Assembly: GCA_041392475.1 (NCBI GenBank)
Contig: JAWKLZ010000003.1
Location: 1,199,501 to 1,263,500 of the forward strand
From: Chitinophagales bacterium
GTDB lineage: Bacteria > Bacteroidota > Bacteroidia > Chitinophagales > UBA2359
Length of the DNA: 64,000 bases
Direction of reading: 5' to 3'
The notes beneath the pieces are model-generated. The model was given only the letters and a program-made list of their open reading frames with translations, ran no database searches and had not been told where the DNA came from. Made by a program: the position numbers and the translations under genes. Positions 55,151 to 64,000 of this stretch are shown piece by piece; the stretch's first letter is position 1, and each line of letters opens with the position of its first letter.

Positions 55151-56782
55151 ATGTCAAAAGGATTTTTCAATATTCCCTATGCTGATAATGAACCCGTATT
55201 AAGTTATGCACCCAATTCTCCCGAAAAAGCGGAATTGAAGGCGATGCTCAAAAAAATGAAAAGTGAAGAGGCTGATATGCCGATGTTTATCGGGGGCAAA
55301 GAAGTACGAACCAACAACCGAGTAGCAGTGCATCCTCCGCACGAATTGTCGCATACACTTGGCTATTTCCATCACGGCAATGAAAGTCACGTCCATCAAG
55401 CCATTGAAGCGGCAATGAACGCCAAAGAAAGTTGGGAAAGTATGCCGTGGGAACACCGTGCGGCTATCTTTTTGAAGGCAGCCGATTTGTTGGCTGGACC
55501 TTTTCGACAAAAAATCAACGCTGCAACGATGTTGGGGCAGAGCAAAAATGCCTATCAAGCAGAAATTGACGCGGCTTGCGAATTGATTGACTTTTTTCGC
55601 TTCAATGTGCAGTACATGGTCGAAATTTATGGCGGTCAACCCGATTCAGCAGAAGGCATTTGGAACCGTTCGGAATACCGTCCTTTGGAGGGTTTTGTGT
55701 TTGCGGTGACTCCCTTCAATTTCACTTCGATTGCGGCCAATCTTCCTGCGGCTCCTGCTTTGATGGGCAACACAGTGGTTTGGAAACCAGCGACTACACA
55801 GATTTATTCGGCCCATGTTTTGATGCAGTTATTCCGTGAAGCGGGGCTTCCAGACGGAGTCATCAATATGATTTATACCGATGGTCCAACGACTGGAAAC
55901 ATCTGTTTTTCGCACCGAGATTTTGGAGGGATTCACTTCACAGGTTCGACTGGCACGTTCAACTTTATGTGGAAAACGATTGGCGAAAACATATCGAAAT
56001 ACAAATCTTATCCCCGCATTGTAGGCGAAACGGGCGGCAAGGATTTTGTGATGGCGCATCCTTCGGCTGATGCACAAGCATTGATAGTGGCCTTGGCGAG
56101 AGGAGCTTTTGAATATCAAGGACAAAAATGTTCGGCTGCTTCAAGGGCTTACATTCCCTCCAATTTGTGGGGCGAAGTGAAGAAAGGCTTGGTTGAGATG
56201 GTCAATTCCTTCAAAATGGGTACGGTGGAAGATTTCCGAAATTTTATCAATGCGGTAATTGACGAAAAATCTTTCGACAATATTGCAGCCTATATTGAAG
56301 CGGCAAAAAAAGACCCAAATGTGGAAATCATTGCAGGCGGGACTTACAGCAAAAAGAAGGGCTATTTCATCAAACCTACTATCATTCACACCCAAGACCC
56401 AAAATCTGCTACAATGTGTGATGAGTTGTTTGGGCCTGTTTTGACAATTTATGTGTATGATGAAAACAAGTTTGAAGAAACGCTGGAAATACTCGACCAG
56501 ACTTCTCCTTATGCTTTGACGGGTGCTATCTTTTCACAAGATCGTCAGGCAATTGTAACAGCTTCACATAAACTCCGCAATGCGGCGGGCAATTTCTACA
56601 TCAACGATAAACCTACTGGTGCGGTGGTCAATCAGCAACCTTTTGGCGGCGCAAGGGCTTCTGGCACAAACGACAAGGCGGGTTCTTACCTCAACCTCGT
56701 GCGTTGGGTTTCGGCTCGTTCTATAAAGGAAAACTTCAATCCTCCGAAGGATTACCGCTACCCGTTTTTGAGCGAGAAGTAA
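55151..56782 (+). CDS. pruA: L-glutamate gamma-semialdehyde dehydrogenase (1-pyrroline-5-carboxylate dehydrogenase)
   Basis: A 543-aa enzyme of the aldehyde dehydrogenase superfamily, class P5CDH. It oxidises glutamate semialdehyde to glutamate, the second step of proline use, with NAD. Visible features: MFIGGKEVRT near the N-terminus, TPFNFTSIAANLPAAPALMG, the base Glu in VGETGGKDFV, the catalytic Cys in EYQGQKCSAASRAYIP and the C-terminal PFGGARASGTNDKAG. Length and start match the Bacteroidota-type family. No putA or proline dehydrogenase gene is nearby. Confidence 0.96.
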   Translation: MSKGFFNIPYADNEPVLSYAPNSPEKAELKAMLKKMKSEEADMPMFIGGKEVRTNNRVAVHPPHELSHTLGYFHHGNESHVHQAIEAAMNAKESWESMPWEHRAAIFLKAADLLAGPFRQKINAATMLGQSKNAYQAEIDAACELIDFFRFNVQYMVEIYGGQPDSAEGIWNRSEYRPLEGFVFAVTPFNFTSIAANLPAAPALMGNTVVWKPATTQIYSAHVLMQLFREAGLPDGVINMIYTDGPTTGNICFSHRDFGGIHFTGSTGTFNFMWKTIGENISKYKSYPRIVGETGGKDFVMAHPSADAQALIVALARGAFEYQGQKCSAASRAYIPSNLWGEVKKGLVEMVNSFKMGTVEDFRNFINAVIDEKSFDNIAAYIEAAKKDPNVEIIAGGTYSKKKGYFIKPTIIHTQDPKSATMCDELFGPVLTIYVYDENKFEETLEILDQTSPYALTGAIFSQDRQAIVTASHKLRNAAGNFYINDKPTGAVVNQQPFGGARASGTNDKAGSYLNLVRWVSARSIKENFNPPKDYRYPFLSEK

Positions 56783-56818
56783 AAAGTAAATGGGTCAGAC
56801 TTTAGACGTAAGATAAAA

Positions 56819-56862
56819 GGCGTAAGATTTGAATATACACAATCAAATCTTGCGTCTTTTTT
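56819..56862 (+). terminator. Intrinsic terminator of pruA
   Basis: ggcgtaagatttga (56819-56832) pairs with tcaaatcttgcgtc (56843-56856) with one mismatch, then six T residues. It starts 37 bases after the pruA stop. Confidence 0.8.
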
Positions 56863-56911
56863 GTTTTGTCCTTCATCCAAAAATGAAAATTTTGCATTAT
56901 CTTACACAACT

Positions 56912-58525
56912 ATGAAAAAATTACCATTAGGCAAACAAAATTTCAAAGAAATTATTGAAGATGGATATTTGTATGTTGATAAAACCCATTATGTTCATCA
57001 ATTAGTCAGTGAGGCATCTTTGTATTTTTTATCTCGTCCACGCCGATTTGGAAAATCGCTGCTTCTTTCTACGATTGCACATCTATTCAATGGAGAAAAG
57101 GCACTTTTTGAAGGGCTGCACATTGCAGAAAAGGCAGATTGGGAATGGGAAAAATTTCCTGTTTTGCAGTTTAATTTTGCCAAATTTGGGCATAAAGTTA
57201 CGAACCTTACCGAACTTTTAAGTTATCAAGTAGAAGAATATGCCGAAGTATTTAATGTTCAACTTAAACATAAGGAATTATCTCTTCAATTGGAAGAATT
57301 GGTAAGTACAATTTCTGAAAACCATAAACCTGTAGTTTTTTTGGTGGATGAATACGATAAGCCGATCATTGATTTCATCACCGATAAAGTGCAAGCAAAA
57401 ATAAATCGGGATGCTTTGCGAAGTTTTTTTTCTCCTTTGAAGGATTTGGAGGCTAAGGGTTGTTTGCGTTTGCTTTTCATCACGGGTGTTTCCAAATTTT
57501 CAAAAGTTTCTCTTTTCTCTGATTTGAACAATTTAACGGATTTAACCATAGACCCTGTTGCCAATACTTTACTGGGAATTACGCATCAAGAATTATCGGA
57601 TAACTTTGGTTTGTATATTGAAGCGACTGCAAAAGTTTTGGACATGAGTGAAGAAAAGCTCATTGAAGGCATGAAGGAATGGTATGATGGTTATTCTTGG
57701 GATGGCGAAAATTTTGTTTACAATCCTTATTCTTTGCTCAATTTTTTTAGAAAAAAACGCTTTGGTAATTTCTGGTTCAGCACAGGAACACCCACTTTTT
57801 TGGTGCGTTTGCTGCAAAAGGAGAACGCTAAACCAAAGGATATTGAAGGCAAAATCGTAACGGAAAGTTCTTTCGATAAGTTCGACCTTGATCATCTCGA
57901 TATTTACATGCTGCTGTTTCAGACGGGTTATTTGACGGTCAAAAAAACAGAACGCAGACGCTATCGGCTTCGATACACTTTGGGTTATCCGAATCAAGAA
58001 GTGAGGGAGGCGTTTACACACAACCTTTTAGAAGCTTATACGCACCAATCGCCAACGATTGTAAGTGATGCAATGGTGCGGATGGAGGATGCGCTTCAAG
58101 ACAATGATTTGGAGGAGTTTATTGGCCAATTGAAGGTTTTGTTCTCCAATATTTCTTATCACCTGCTACCCAAAATCAAGCGGAAAGATGCAACTGAGGC
58201 GGATGAGGCAAAGGCTTTTGACGTGTGGGAGGGTTATTTTCAAACGGTGATTTATTTGATGACAACCTTTTTGGGTTTGGCAGTTCAATCAGAAATCACG
58301 CACCACAAAGGGCGTTTGGATTTGTTGATTGAAGCAGAGGATTATTTGTATTTGATGGAATTGAAATTGGAGGAAGACGCAGCCGATGCAATTACTCAAA
58401 TCAAAAGTCGAGAATATTTGGCTTCTTACCGAAATTCTCCCAAAACGGTGGTATTGCTTGGAGTTAGTTTTGACAAGGAGGAAAGGAATGTAAAAAGCTG
58501 GAAGGCAGAGCAATGGAGGCGGTAA
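56912..58525 (+). CDS. AAA-ATPase-like / PD-(D/E)XK nuclease protein, second copy
   Basis: A 537-aa paralogue of the 166-1782 protein. I use the ATG at 56912 (MKKLPLGKQNFKEIIEDGYL), where the two align from residue 1; the 17 upstream codons overlap the pruA terminator. The P-loop is SRPRRFGKS (47-49 GKS), the Walker-B-like stretch is VVFLVDEYDK, and the PD-(D/E)XK core is GRLDLLIE followed by YLMELKLEED. A run of KEWYDGYSWDGENFVYNPYS is shared with the other copy. It lies between strong terminators and is monocistronic. Confidence 0.87.
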   Translation: MKKLPLGKQNFKEIIEDGYLYVDKTHYVHQLVSEASLYFLSRPRRFGKSLLLSTIAHLFNGEKALFEGLHIAEKADWEWEKFPVLQFNFAKFGHKVTNLTELLSYQVEEYAEVFNVQLKHKELSLQLEELVSTISENHKPVVFLVDEYDKPIIDFITDKVQAKINRDALRSFFSPLKDLEAKGCLRLLFITGVSKFSKVSLFSDLNNLTDLTIDPVANTLLGITHQELSDNFGLYIEATAKVLDMSEEKLIEGMKEWYDGYSWDGENFVYNPYSLLNFFRKKRFGNFWFSTGTPTFLVRLLQKENAKPKDIEGKIVTESSFDKFDLDHLDIYMLLFQTGYLTVKKTERRRYRLRYTLGYPNQEVREAFTHNLLEAYTHQSPTIVSDAMVRMEDALQDNDLEEFIGQLKVLFSNISYHLLPKIKRKDATEADEAKAFDVWEGYFQTVIYLMTTFLGLAVQSEITHHKGRLDLLIEAEDYLYLMELKLEEDAADAITQIKSREYLASYRNSPKTVVLLGVSFDKEERNVKSWKAEQWRR

Positions 58526-58530
58526 TCACA

Positions 58531-58570
58531 AAAACAGGCGATAAAATCTATCGACTTTATCGCCTGTTTT
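58531..58570. terminator. Bidirectional intrinsic terminator
   Basis: aaaacaggcgataaa (58531-58545) pairs perfectly with tttatcgcctgtttt (58556-58570). It lies between two converging genes and can serve both. Confidence 0.85.
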
Positions 58571-58611
58571 GTTTGAATTTGCACTTTAAAATTGAATTTT
58601 ATTTTTAAATC

Positions 58612-59343
58612 CTACATACCTTCAATATTGTGAAACACGTTCAATACATCTTCGTCTTCATCAAATTTATCCAATAACTTCTCCAAATCTTTTTGTTGTT
58701 CTTCGTCCAATTTGACCGTATTGGTTGGATTCTTTTCGTACTGTGCCTCCAAAAGCTCAAAACCTTTCTCTTCAATCGCTTTTTGGATGTTGCCAAAATC
58801 ATTGAAGTCTGCATAAATCATGATGTATTCTTTTTCATCCTCTTCATCAGTGTATTTTTCGACTTCCTCTGCTCCGTAGTCAATCAAATCGAACTCCAAT
58901 TCCTCTACATCTACCCCTTCACCACTGATTTTGAACACACATTTTTTGTCAAACATATAGTCCAAAGACCCCGTCTTGCCCAAAGAACCACCACATTTAT
59001 TGAAGTATGAACGCACATTCGCCACCGTTCGAGTTGTGTTGTCCGTTGCACAATCTACAATCACCGCTACACCATGAGGCCCGTAACCTTGATAGCTGAC
59101 TTCCTCATAGTTGCCCGAATCTTTCTCTGAGGCCCGTTTGATGGCTGCGTCAATTCTATCCTTTGGCATATTGACCGCTTTGGCGTTTTGTACTGCCAAT
59201 CGCAATCTCGGATTGTAGTCTATCTCTGGCCCACTTTCCTTTACCGCCATTGCAATCTCTCTACCTGCTTTGGTAAATGCCTTCGCCATTTTCGCCCAAC
59301 GTGCGAATTTTCTGTGTTTTCTATATTCAAATGCTCTTCCCAT
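58612..59343 (-). CDS. YebC/PmpR-family regulator or translation factor
   Basis: A 243-aa protein. I use the ATG at 59343, which gives MGRAFEYRKHRKFARWAKMA as in other members; the frame starting at 59415 adds 24 residues not in the family. It has AFTKAGREIAMAVKESGPE, NMPKDRIDAAIKRAS and the YEGYGPHGVAVI-like SYQGYGPHGVAVIVDCATDN, then an acidic tail. The family includes DNA-binding regulators (PmpR, DUF28) and a recently recognised translation factor for proline-rich stretches. It lies 77 nt from the lipoprotein gene on the same strand. Confidence 0.93.
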   Translation of the reverse strand: MGRAFEYRKHRKFARWAKMAKAFTKAGREIAMAVKESGPEIDYNPRLRLAVQNAKAVNMPKDRIDAAIKRASEKDSGNYEEVSYQGYGPHGVAVIVDCATDNTTRTVANVRSYFNKCGGSLGKTGSLDYMFDKKCVFKISGEGVDVEELEFDLIDYGAEEVEKYTDEEDEKEYIMIYADFNDFGNIQKAIEEKGFELLEAQYEKNPTNTVKLDEEQQKDLEKLLDKFDEDEDVLNVFHNIEGM

Positions 59344-59420
59344 GATTTGATTTATTGTCAATTTATGAACTGCAAAATTACTAAGTATTGAATGAAAATT
59401 AAAACGAAAAAGCAAATACT

Positions 59421-59972
59421 CTAATCATACACGCAATCCTCGCCACATTCACAGTTAATAGACTTCGGCACTTCAGACAAACTGCCAGTAATGACTTCGG
59501 TGAGGTCTTGCCAATTTTGGTCGGGAAGTGTGCAGTCCGCATGTAACCAAATCACATTTTCACCAATCGGTATCAAAAAATCATTGAAACGCCAAGAGCC
59601 ATTGGAAGTAGTGGCATTTTTCATGAAATCTCTGATTGCAGCAACAGCAATGTCAGAATCTTGGTATTGAAAAATTGCCAAGTAAAAACTGGCGTTCATG
59701 CTCGCATCTATGCCTTCTTCTGCCAAATAATTGTAGCGAAATGCCTTGACAATCCCGACGGTCTTCAATGGGTTGCTTTTCTCCAAATCAATGCTTTCAG
59801 AGCCTTCAAACTTGTTGTGAATATACAATTTTTGGTGAATCGCTGCAATAGAAAGCGGCTCAGTTGTATTTGCCTTCCTTTCCGAACCATCCTCCATACC
59901 TTCCGAACTATTGGTAACACAACTTGTTATAAAACATAAATACATCAAGCAGTAAAAAATATTTTTCATCAC
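59421..59972 (-). CDS. Uncharacterised lipoprotein
   Basis: A 183-aa protein with signal peptide II: MMKNIFYCLMYLCFITSC, acylated Cys near residue 18. The mature part begins VTNSSEGMED. It contains AVAAIRDFMKNATT and HADCTLPDQNWQDL, and ends in a Cys-rich tail (NCECGEDCVYD). No family recognised. The Cys cluster could bind metal. Confidence 0.65.
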   Translation of the reverse strand: MMKNIFYCLMYLCFITSCVTNSSEGMEDGSERKANTTEPLSIAAIHQKLYIHNKFEGSESIDLEKSNPLKTVGIVKAFRYNYLAEEGIDASMNASFYLAIFQYQDSDIAVAAIRDFMKNATTSNGSWRFNDFLIPIGENVIWLHADCTLPDQNWQDLTEVITGSLSEVPKSINCECGEDCVYD

Positions 59973-60028
59973 GAATTTGCCTTAACTATTTAAAATCAAA
60001 ATTGTTTAACCAAAAGAAAAACAACACC

Positions 60029-60481
60029 ATGTATAAAATAAACCTTCTAATCCTCCTTTTTTCTACCCTCCTCTTTGCCTGCACTTCTTCTACGACCACT
60101 GAAGAAGAAACTTCAACTCAACCTTCTGAAATGCTGCAACCAACAGAAAATCAAGAAATGACCACTCCAAAAAGCCCTCAATCATTGGATGCAATTTTCG
60201 ACCAAATTCGAAAATTTCCCAAAGTGCAAGAACGTTCTAAATACGTGGAAAAACAATCGGATGGTAAGCGAAAATTGGAATTAAAGCTGCAACAAGAACC
60301 TTCCGCCAACGACCCTTTTTATTGGATTGAAGCGGGAGAAGACAATGGAAGCAGTTTTGTGCCTCACTTTCAGTTTGCCATTGACGAAAAAACAAAAGAG
60401 ATTTTTTACTACGATGATTTGTCGGGACAAAAAATCACTCTCGAAGAATGGAACAAAATGAAGGAAATGCCTTTGGAGTAA
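60029..60481 (+). CDS. Uncharacterised lipoprotein
   Basis: A 150-aa protein starting at 60029 (MYKINLLILLFSTLLFACTS): the lipobox LFAC puts the acylated Cys at residue 18. The 9 codons upstream are not signal-like. The next 35 residues are Ser/Thr/Glu-rich. The folded part has SANDPFYWIEAGEDNGSSF and EIFYYDDLSGQKITLEEW, a short pattern seen in other Bacteroidota lipoproteins of unknown role. It diverges from the neighbouring lipoprotein gene. Confidence 0.65.
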   Translation: MYKINLLILLFSTLLFACTSSTTTEEETSTQPSEMLQPTENQEMTTPKSPQSLDAIFDQIRKFPKVQERSKYVEKQSDGKRKLELKLQQEPSANDPFYWIEAGEDNGSSFVPHFQFAIDEKTKEIFYYDDLSGQKITLEEWNKMKEMPLE

Positions 60482-60551
60482 ATGAAAATTGAAAGAAGAC
60501 AAACTTTTGAAGATGAACACTTCAAAATCCTGTTGCCGATTTTTTATTTTT

Positions 60552-61298
60552 TTAGCAATTCATTGCTCCACAAACACTTATCGTTTGTCCCGATACATAG
60601 TTGGACATATCAGAAGCCAAAAACAAACAAACGTCTGCTACTTCTTCAACGCTGCCAAAACGCTTGAGGGGAATGGATTTGAGATAAGCATCCCGTACTT
60701 CGTCTTTGAGTTCGTCGGTCATTTCGGTTGCAATGAACCCAGGAGCAACGGCATTGCAGCGAATGTTGCGTGACCCTAGTTCCTGAGCAATGGATTTGGA
60801 AAAGCCAATGATCCCTGCTTTTGAAGCTGCATAGTTTGATTGTCCAGCATTGCCTCTCATTCCTACAATTGAAGTGATGTTGATGATAGAACCTTTACGG
60901 GTTTTCATCATCGAGCGAATGCTGTTTTTGGTGAGGTTAAATACAGAATTGAGGTTGGTTTGAATGACCTCATTCCACTGTTTTTCGCTCATTCGCACAA
61001 TCAAGGTATCACGGGTGATGCCCGCATTGTTCACCAAAATATCTATTGCTCCAAAAGTGCTGATTACATCTTTGCACAAACTTTCCGCCGCTTCAAAATC
61101 AGCCGCATCCGATTGATACCCTTTGGCTTCTACGCCATACCCCTTCAATTCTTCCTCCAATGCCTGTGCTTTTTCGACAGATGAATGGTAGGTAAAAGCT
61201 ACATTAGCCCCCTCCTGTGCAAATTTGACCGCAATGCCACGACCAATGCCTCGTGTTGCGCCCGAAATAAGGGCAGTTTTGTTATCGAGTAATCCCAT
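60552..61298 (-). CDS. fabG: 3-oxoacyl-[acyl-carrier-protein] reductase
   Basis: A 248-aa short-chain dehydrogenase. The NADP motif is ALISGATRGIGRGIAVKF, NNAGITRD is present, and the catalytic Ser (ITSIVG), Tyr and Lys (NYAASKAG) are all visible. The length and the C-terminal DVCLFLASDMSNYVSGQTI match FabG. It reduces 3-oxoacyl-ACP in fatty acid elongation. It has its own -7 box and stands alone. Confidence 0.93.
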   Translation of the reverse strand: MGLLDNKTALISGATRGIGRGIAVKFAQEGANVAFTYHSSVEKAQALEEELKGYGVEAKGYQSDAADFEAAESLCKDVISTFGAIDILVNNAGITRDTLIVRMSEKQWNEVIQTNLNSVFNLTKNSIRSMMKTRKGSIINITSIVGMRGNAGQSNYAASKAGIIGFSKSIAQELGSRNIRCNAVAPGFIATEMTDELKDEVRDAYLKSIPLKRFGSVEEVADVCLFLASDMSNYVSGQTISVCGAMNC

Positions 61299-61356
61299 TA
61301 GATTGTTTGATTAAAGATTTGATAAAAATTGATTGTAAGTAGCTTCAATCATGCCA

Positions 61357-61364
61357 CAAAAATA
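61357..61364 (-). promoter_or_regulatory. Candidate -7 box (TAttTTTG) for fabG
   Basis: On the minus strand tatttttg precedes gtggcatga, the same sequence as found after the sucD -7 box (tatttttgtggcatga). It lies 59 bases before the fabG start. No clear -33 TTTG. Confidence 0.4.
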
Positions 61365-61401
61365 CACTATTTTTTTTCTGAAAGAAGGAACTTTTCCTCC
61401 C

Positions 61402-61662
61402 TTAATTATTCCTCACTTTTTCTTTTTTCGTTCTTGGGTTAACTTCGAATAATTTCAGTAGTTTAGCTTCCATGATACCCTCAGTATCGGCAGACTTATT
61501 AAACGCGGGATTGTTTTTTGATAGAATCATACCCCAATTATAAGCCTTTTTTTGACTCACATTACAGTTTTTCAGTTTCGTAACACAGATTAAAGGTTTA
61601 GATTCCCAGTCAATAAAATGTTTTGTCCTGTATTTAGGCAATAAAACCACATCAAACTTCAA
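61402..61662 (-). CDS. Small hypothetical protein
   Basis: An 86-aa frame starting MKFDVVLLPKYRTKHFIDWE and ending VNPRTKKEKVRNN. It is basic and has no signal, motif or family that I recognise. It could be real or a remnant; evidence is only the open frame and a normal composition. Confidence 0.3.
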   Translation of the reverse strand: MKFDVVLLPKYRTKHFIDWESKPLICVTKLKNCNVSQKKAYNWGMILSKNNPAFNKSADTEGIMEAKLLKLFEVNPRTKKEKVRNN

Positions 61663-62008
61663 AACGGGCTTGCATGTCTCAAAAAAATACTGTATATTAG
61701 CAGTACCACAAATTCATAATGAAAATGACTTGAAAATGAGAACCCTAAAACTCCATTCATTCACTTTAAAACCCCTTCAAATGATGCCTAAATAATACAC
61801 CAAAACAATCCCCAACCTACACCCGTCTTAGCTTACTTTCTCGCACCGACGTTCAACTGATTGATGTAACATGGAGCTTATTCCATGATTGCGTATGCTG
61901 TACCTGTTTTTTTGATGGAATTCGTTTACCCATATCCTCTTTTTACTCCAAAAAAGAGAAGTAGAGGTATCATACTTATTTTTTAACCTTTTTAAAATAT
62001 ACACACTT
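61663..62008. other. Intergenic, no gene recognised
   Basis: AT-rich upstream part, then a less AT-rich segment at 61820-61930. A 63-codon minus-strand frame at 61828-62019 has no recognisable motif. The promoter of the next gene probably lies near its end. Confidence 0.4.
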
Positions 62009-62899
62009 ATGAGAAACAAATTGATAAGACTCCTTTTGGCAGTTATGGCTTTTGGGAGTTTGATGCTGCAATTGCAGGCGCAGGAGGCTGATTATATACC
62101 TTTTCCAAAAGAAGGGGCTGTTTGGCATGTTGCAGGTGGAGGCCATATCAATAGTGCTTTTATTAGTTATGGAGTAGTTGGAGATACCCTAATTAACGAT
62201 ATTTTATATGCTAAAATGTACGTGTCACCTACTTTCGATTTTGATATCAGCAACAGTGAATATTTGACTGCTTATCGAGAAAATGAACAAAAACAAGTTT
62301 GGGGTATACCTGTAGGCGCAACAGACGAACGATTGATGTATGATTTTTCTTTGCAGAGCGGAGAATCTACTACTGTTTATAATTTCGTATTTGGAGAGTA
62401 TCAGTATGTAGTTGTTGATTTTATTCGTTTAGAAACCTACATCGGAATAGAAAGGAAAGTATTTGAATTAGATGGATATGTTTGGTATGAAGGAATTGGC
62501 AGTGAATTTGGTCCATTAAGAAATACAGCTTTTGTTATAGATGCTACCCAGATTGTAACTTGTGTAGAAGAAAATGATGCCTTAGTTTTTCAAAGCCCAT
62601 TCGCCATAGAGTGTGATAGTTTGCCTTTGGCGATTGACGATGTACATAGGGCGGATTTATCGGTAAATATTTATCCATCTATTCTTAAATCCAATGACTT
62701 ACTCAACATCAATTTGTCGGAATACTACAATCACTCCCAAACCTTATTCATCACTAATTATACAGGAAAAGTGGTGTATCAAGTTTCTTTTTCAACTCAA
62801 ACACTTTCAATACCCATTTCTTTACCCAAAGGCAGCTATTTTGTTTATTCGAAAAGTGATGCTTTTGTTAGTAAGCCTGTTAGGATATTTATTTTTTAA
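62009..62899 (+). CDS. Secreted protein with T9SS type A sorting domain
   Basis: A 296-aa protein with signal peptide (MRNKLIRLLLAVMAFGSLML ... LQAQ). The body (25-210) has WHVAGGGHINSAFISYGVVG and other strands, and Cys at TCVEEND and IECDSLP. The last 75 residues form a T9SS sorting domain (VNIYPSILKSNDLLNINLSE, then SLPKGSYFVYSKS and KPVRIFIF). It would be exported by the Sec route and released or attached by type IX secretion. It lies 20 nt before the metalloprotease gene on the same strand. Confidence 0.85.
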   Translation: MRNKLIRLLLAVMAFGSLMLQLQAQEADYIPFPKEGAVWHVAGGGHINSAFISYGVVGDTLINDILYAKMYVSPTFDFDISNSEYLTAYRENEQKQVWGIPVGATDERLMYDFSLQSGESTTVYNFVFGEYQYVVVDFIRLETYIGIERKVFELDGYVWYEGIGSEFGPLRNTAFVIDATQIVTCVEENDALVFQSPFAIECDSLPLAIDDVHRADLSVNIYPSILKSNDLLNINLSEYYNHSQTLFITNYTGKVVYQVSFSTQTLSIPISLPKGSYFVYSKSDAFVSKPVRIFIF

Positions 62900-62918
62900 C
62901 TAATTAAATTACAATGAA

Positions 62919-64000
62919 ATGAAAAAAATATTATTATTAGTTACTCTTTTTCTATTAACATTTTCTATTAACATTTATGCTCAAAATCAAGAGTCATTTG
63001 AATGTGTATTTTTGAATAATAATGGAAGTAATGGAATTCCTAAAACACACTACCAGTGCGGTACAAATGCAAATAATTTTATTAATAACATAAACGGTAT
63101 TACAGATGTAGATAGATTATTCTATGGAAATCTCAATAGTTGGGTTCCTGATAATAATACTGCTATTCGTACAGCACCTGTAAAAACCATTCGTTTGGCG
63201 TTTCATATTTTTCAACCTACTACGCCTGACCCAAATTATTTTTTGAATACACAGGTAACCGTAGATTTTATGAATAATGTTGTTGCATATATAAATAATA
63301 CAAGGTACACTTGCGGCTGGCAATCATCATGTGAACCCTCGGATCCTGTATTGGCTCCTACTCAAGAATTACCTAATTTCGACTCAAAGATTATGTTTGA
63401 CTTAGGAAGCCCTGGAGAAGAAAGAATATTTTTCTATCAAGATGATATATTAAATCAATCAACTATTTCAAGTACAGCGTGTTTTAACCATATTGCACAA
63501 AATAACCCTAATTTCGACATAGATGCCCACTTAAATGTATTTTGGACTCAAGGTACTTATATGACATCAGGCGGTGGAGCAGCAGGTGGGTTAACAGGTG
63601 GAGAGTCATTTAGTAATTTAGCAACTAGGGCATTTATTTTCATGTTTACTAATGAAAGCCATGTTAGTTTAGCATCGTTGGCTCATGAACTTGGTCATAC
63701 TTTAGACTTAAATCATACTTATTTAGGGGGTGGGGCAAGTGCAATTTGTGATAATAATGATGTTGATTATTTAAGTGACATATTCAGTTCCCCTTTATCT
63801 TGCCCACATGTAGATGCAAATTGGGATACATTTGATGCTTTTAGTAGTCCCACAGATAATGTAACGAATAATTTAATGGGACAATGGGCTGGCAACCATT
63901 ACATCTCTCCCATGCAAGCAGGAAAAATGCACCGAGCATTGGCTTTTTCCAATATGAGAAATTATGTAGATGGTTGTCCTTACTCCAATGTTCCATTGGA
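62919..64000 (+). CDS. Secreted zinc metalloprotease, metzincin-like (partial)
   Basis: The frame starts at 62919 (MKKILLLVTLFLLTFSINIY, signal peptide ending YAQ) and runs 360 codons to the right edge. The zinc motif is HELGHTLDLNH, that is HExxHxxxxxH with Asp at the position where metzincins normally have Gly. A Met-turn-like NNLMGQWAGNH follows about 60 residues later. Cys pairs are present in YTCGWQSSCEPS and CPHVDA. The C-terminus is missing, so a sorting domain cannot be checked. The preceding T9SS cargo gene suggests that the two are co-expressed. Confidence 0.82.
   Translation, partial: MKKILLLVTLFLLTFSINIYAQNQESFECVFLNNNGSNGIPKTHYQCGTNANNFINNINGITDVDRLFYGNLNSWVPDNNTAIRTAPVKTIRLAFHIFQPTTPDPNYFLNTQVTVDFMNNVVAYINNTRYTCGWQSSCEPSDPVLAPTQELPNFDSKIMFDLGSPGEERIFFYQDDILNQSTISSTACFNHIAQNNPNFDIDAHLNVFWTQGTYMTSGGGAAGGLTGGESFSNLATRAFIFMFTNESHVSLASLAHELGHTLDLNHTYLGGGASAICDNNDVDYLSDIFSSPLSCPHVDANWDTFDAFSSPTDNVTNNLMGQWAGNHYISPMQAGKMHRALAFSNMRNYVDGCPYSNVPL

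Overview
The window looks like chromosomal DNA of a low-GC member of the Bacteroidota, probably near Saprospiria/Chitinophagia (inference). The reasons are type IX secretion (T9SS) C-terminal sorting domains, promoters of the TTTG-N17-TAnnTTTG type, Bacteroidota-style TPR/outer-membrane gene pairs, CDGSH and DUF4038 proteins, and many long secreted multidomain proteins. There is one tRNA (Leu, GAG), no rRNA and no CRISPR array.

Region 1-14.6 kb (minus strand) resembles the acetate/carboxylate locus known from CrbS-type systems. It has a porin, a DUF4212 small subunit, a sodium:solute symporter (SSS), an SSS-histidine kinase fusion, a cNMP/CBS/DUF294 nucleotidyltransferase and the start of a probable 3'-5' exonuclease. 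It has been heavily remodelled. A 1328-bp insertion sequence with 24-bp inverted repeats and an 8-bp target duplication sits inside the SSS permease gene. An RloA/RloB-type ATPase + TOPRIM-like defence pair lies between the kinase and the DUF294 gene. An AAA-ATPase/PD-(D/E)XK gene follows, and a collapsed xisH/xisI remnant lies between the two SSS genes.

Region 14.6-19.6 kb is a decay zone. It holds an ArsR regulator with a candidate palindromic operator in front of the porin, a shortened YhhQ-like transporter, two transposase fragments, and a second broken copy of the porin and transporter tail that itself carries a GC-rich palindromic insert. After these come tRNA-Leu, sucD, interspersed repeats and an orphan T9SS sorting domain.

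Region 19.6-40 kb carries secreted or uncharacterised proteins (843 aa, 470 aa), a GH140-like DUF4038 glycosidase, a DUF6000 protein, a Stf0-like sulfotransferase, a dienelactone hydrolase, a 1560-aa secreted protein with Ig-like and dockerin-like repeats, ahcY, an NDH-2-like dehydrogenase, a dicarboxylate symporter, a PLP decarboxylase and a CDGSH/[4Fe-4S] protein.

Region 40-64 kb holds a 1381-aa protein with the architecture of mammalian soluble adenylyl cyclase (two cyclase domains, P-loop ATPase, TPRs), rnr, a TPR/outer-membrane barrel pair split by an Rpn-like nuclease gene, a 233-bp MITE with a 6-bp target duplication, pruA, a second AAA-ATPase/PD-(D/E)XK paralogue, a YebC-family regulator, two lipoproteins, fabG, a T9SS cargo protein and a truncated metalloprotease gene. 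The most notable items are the soluble-cyclase-like protein, the split permease, the xisHI wreck, the decayed porin duplication and three small repeat families.
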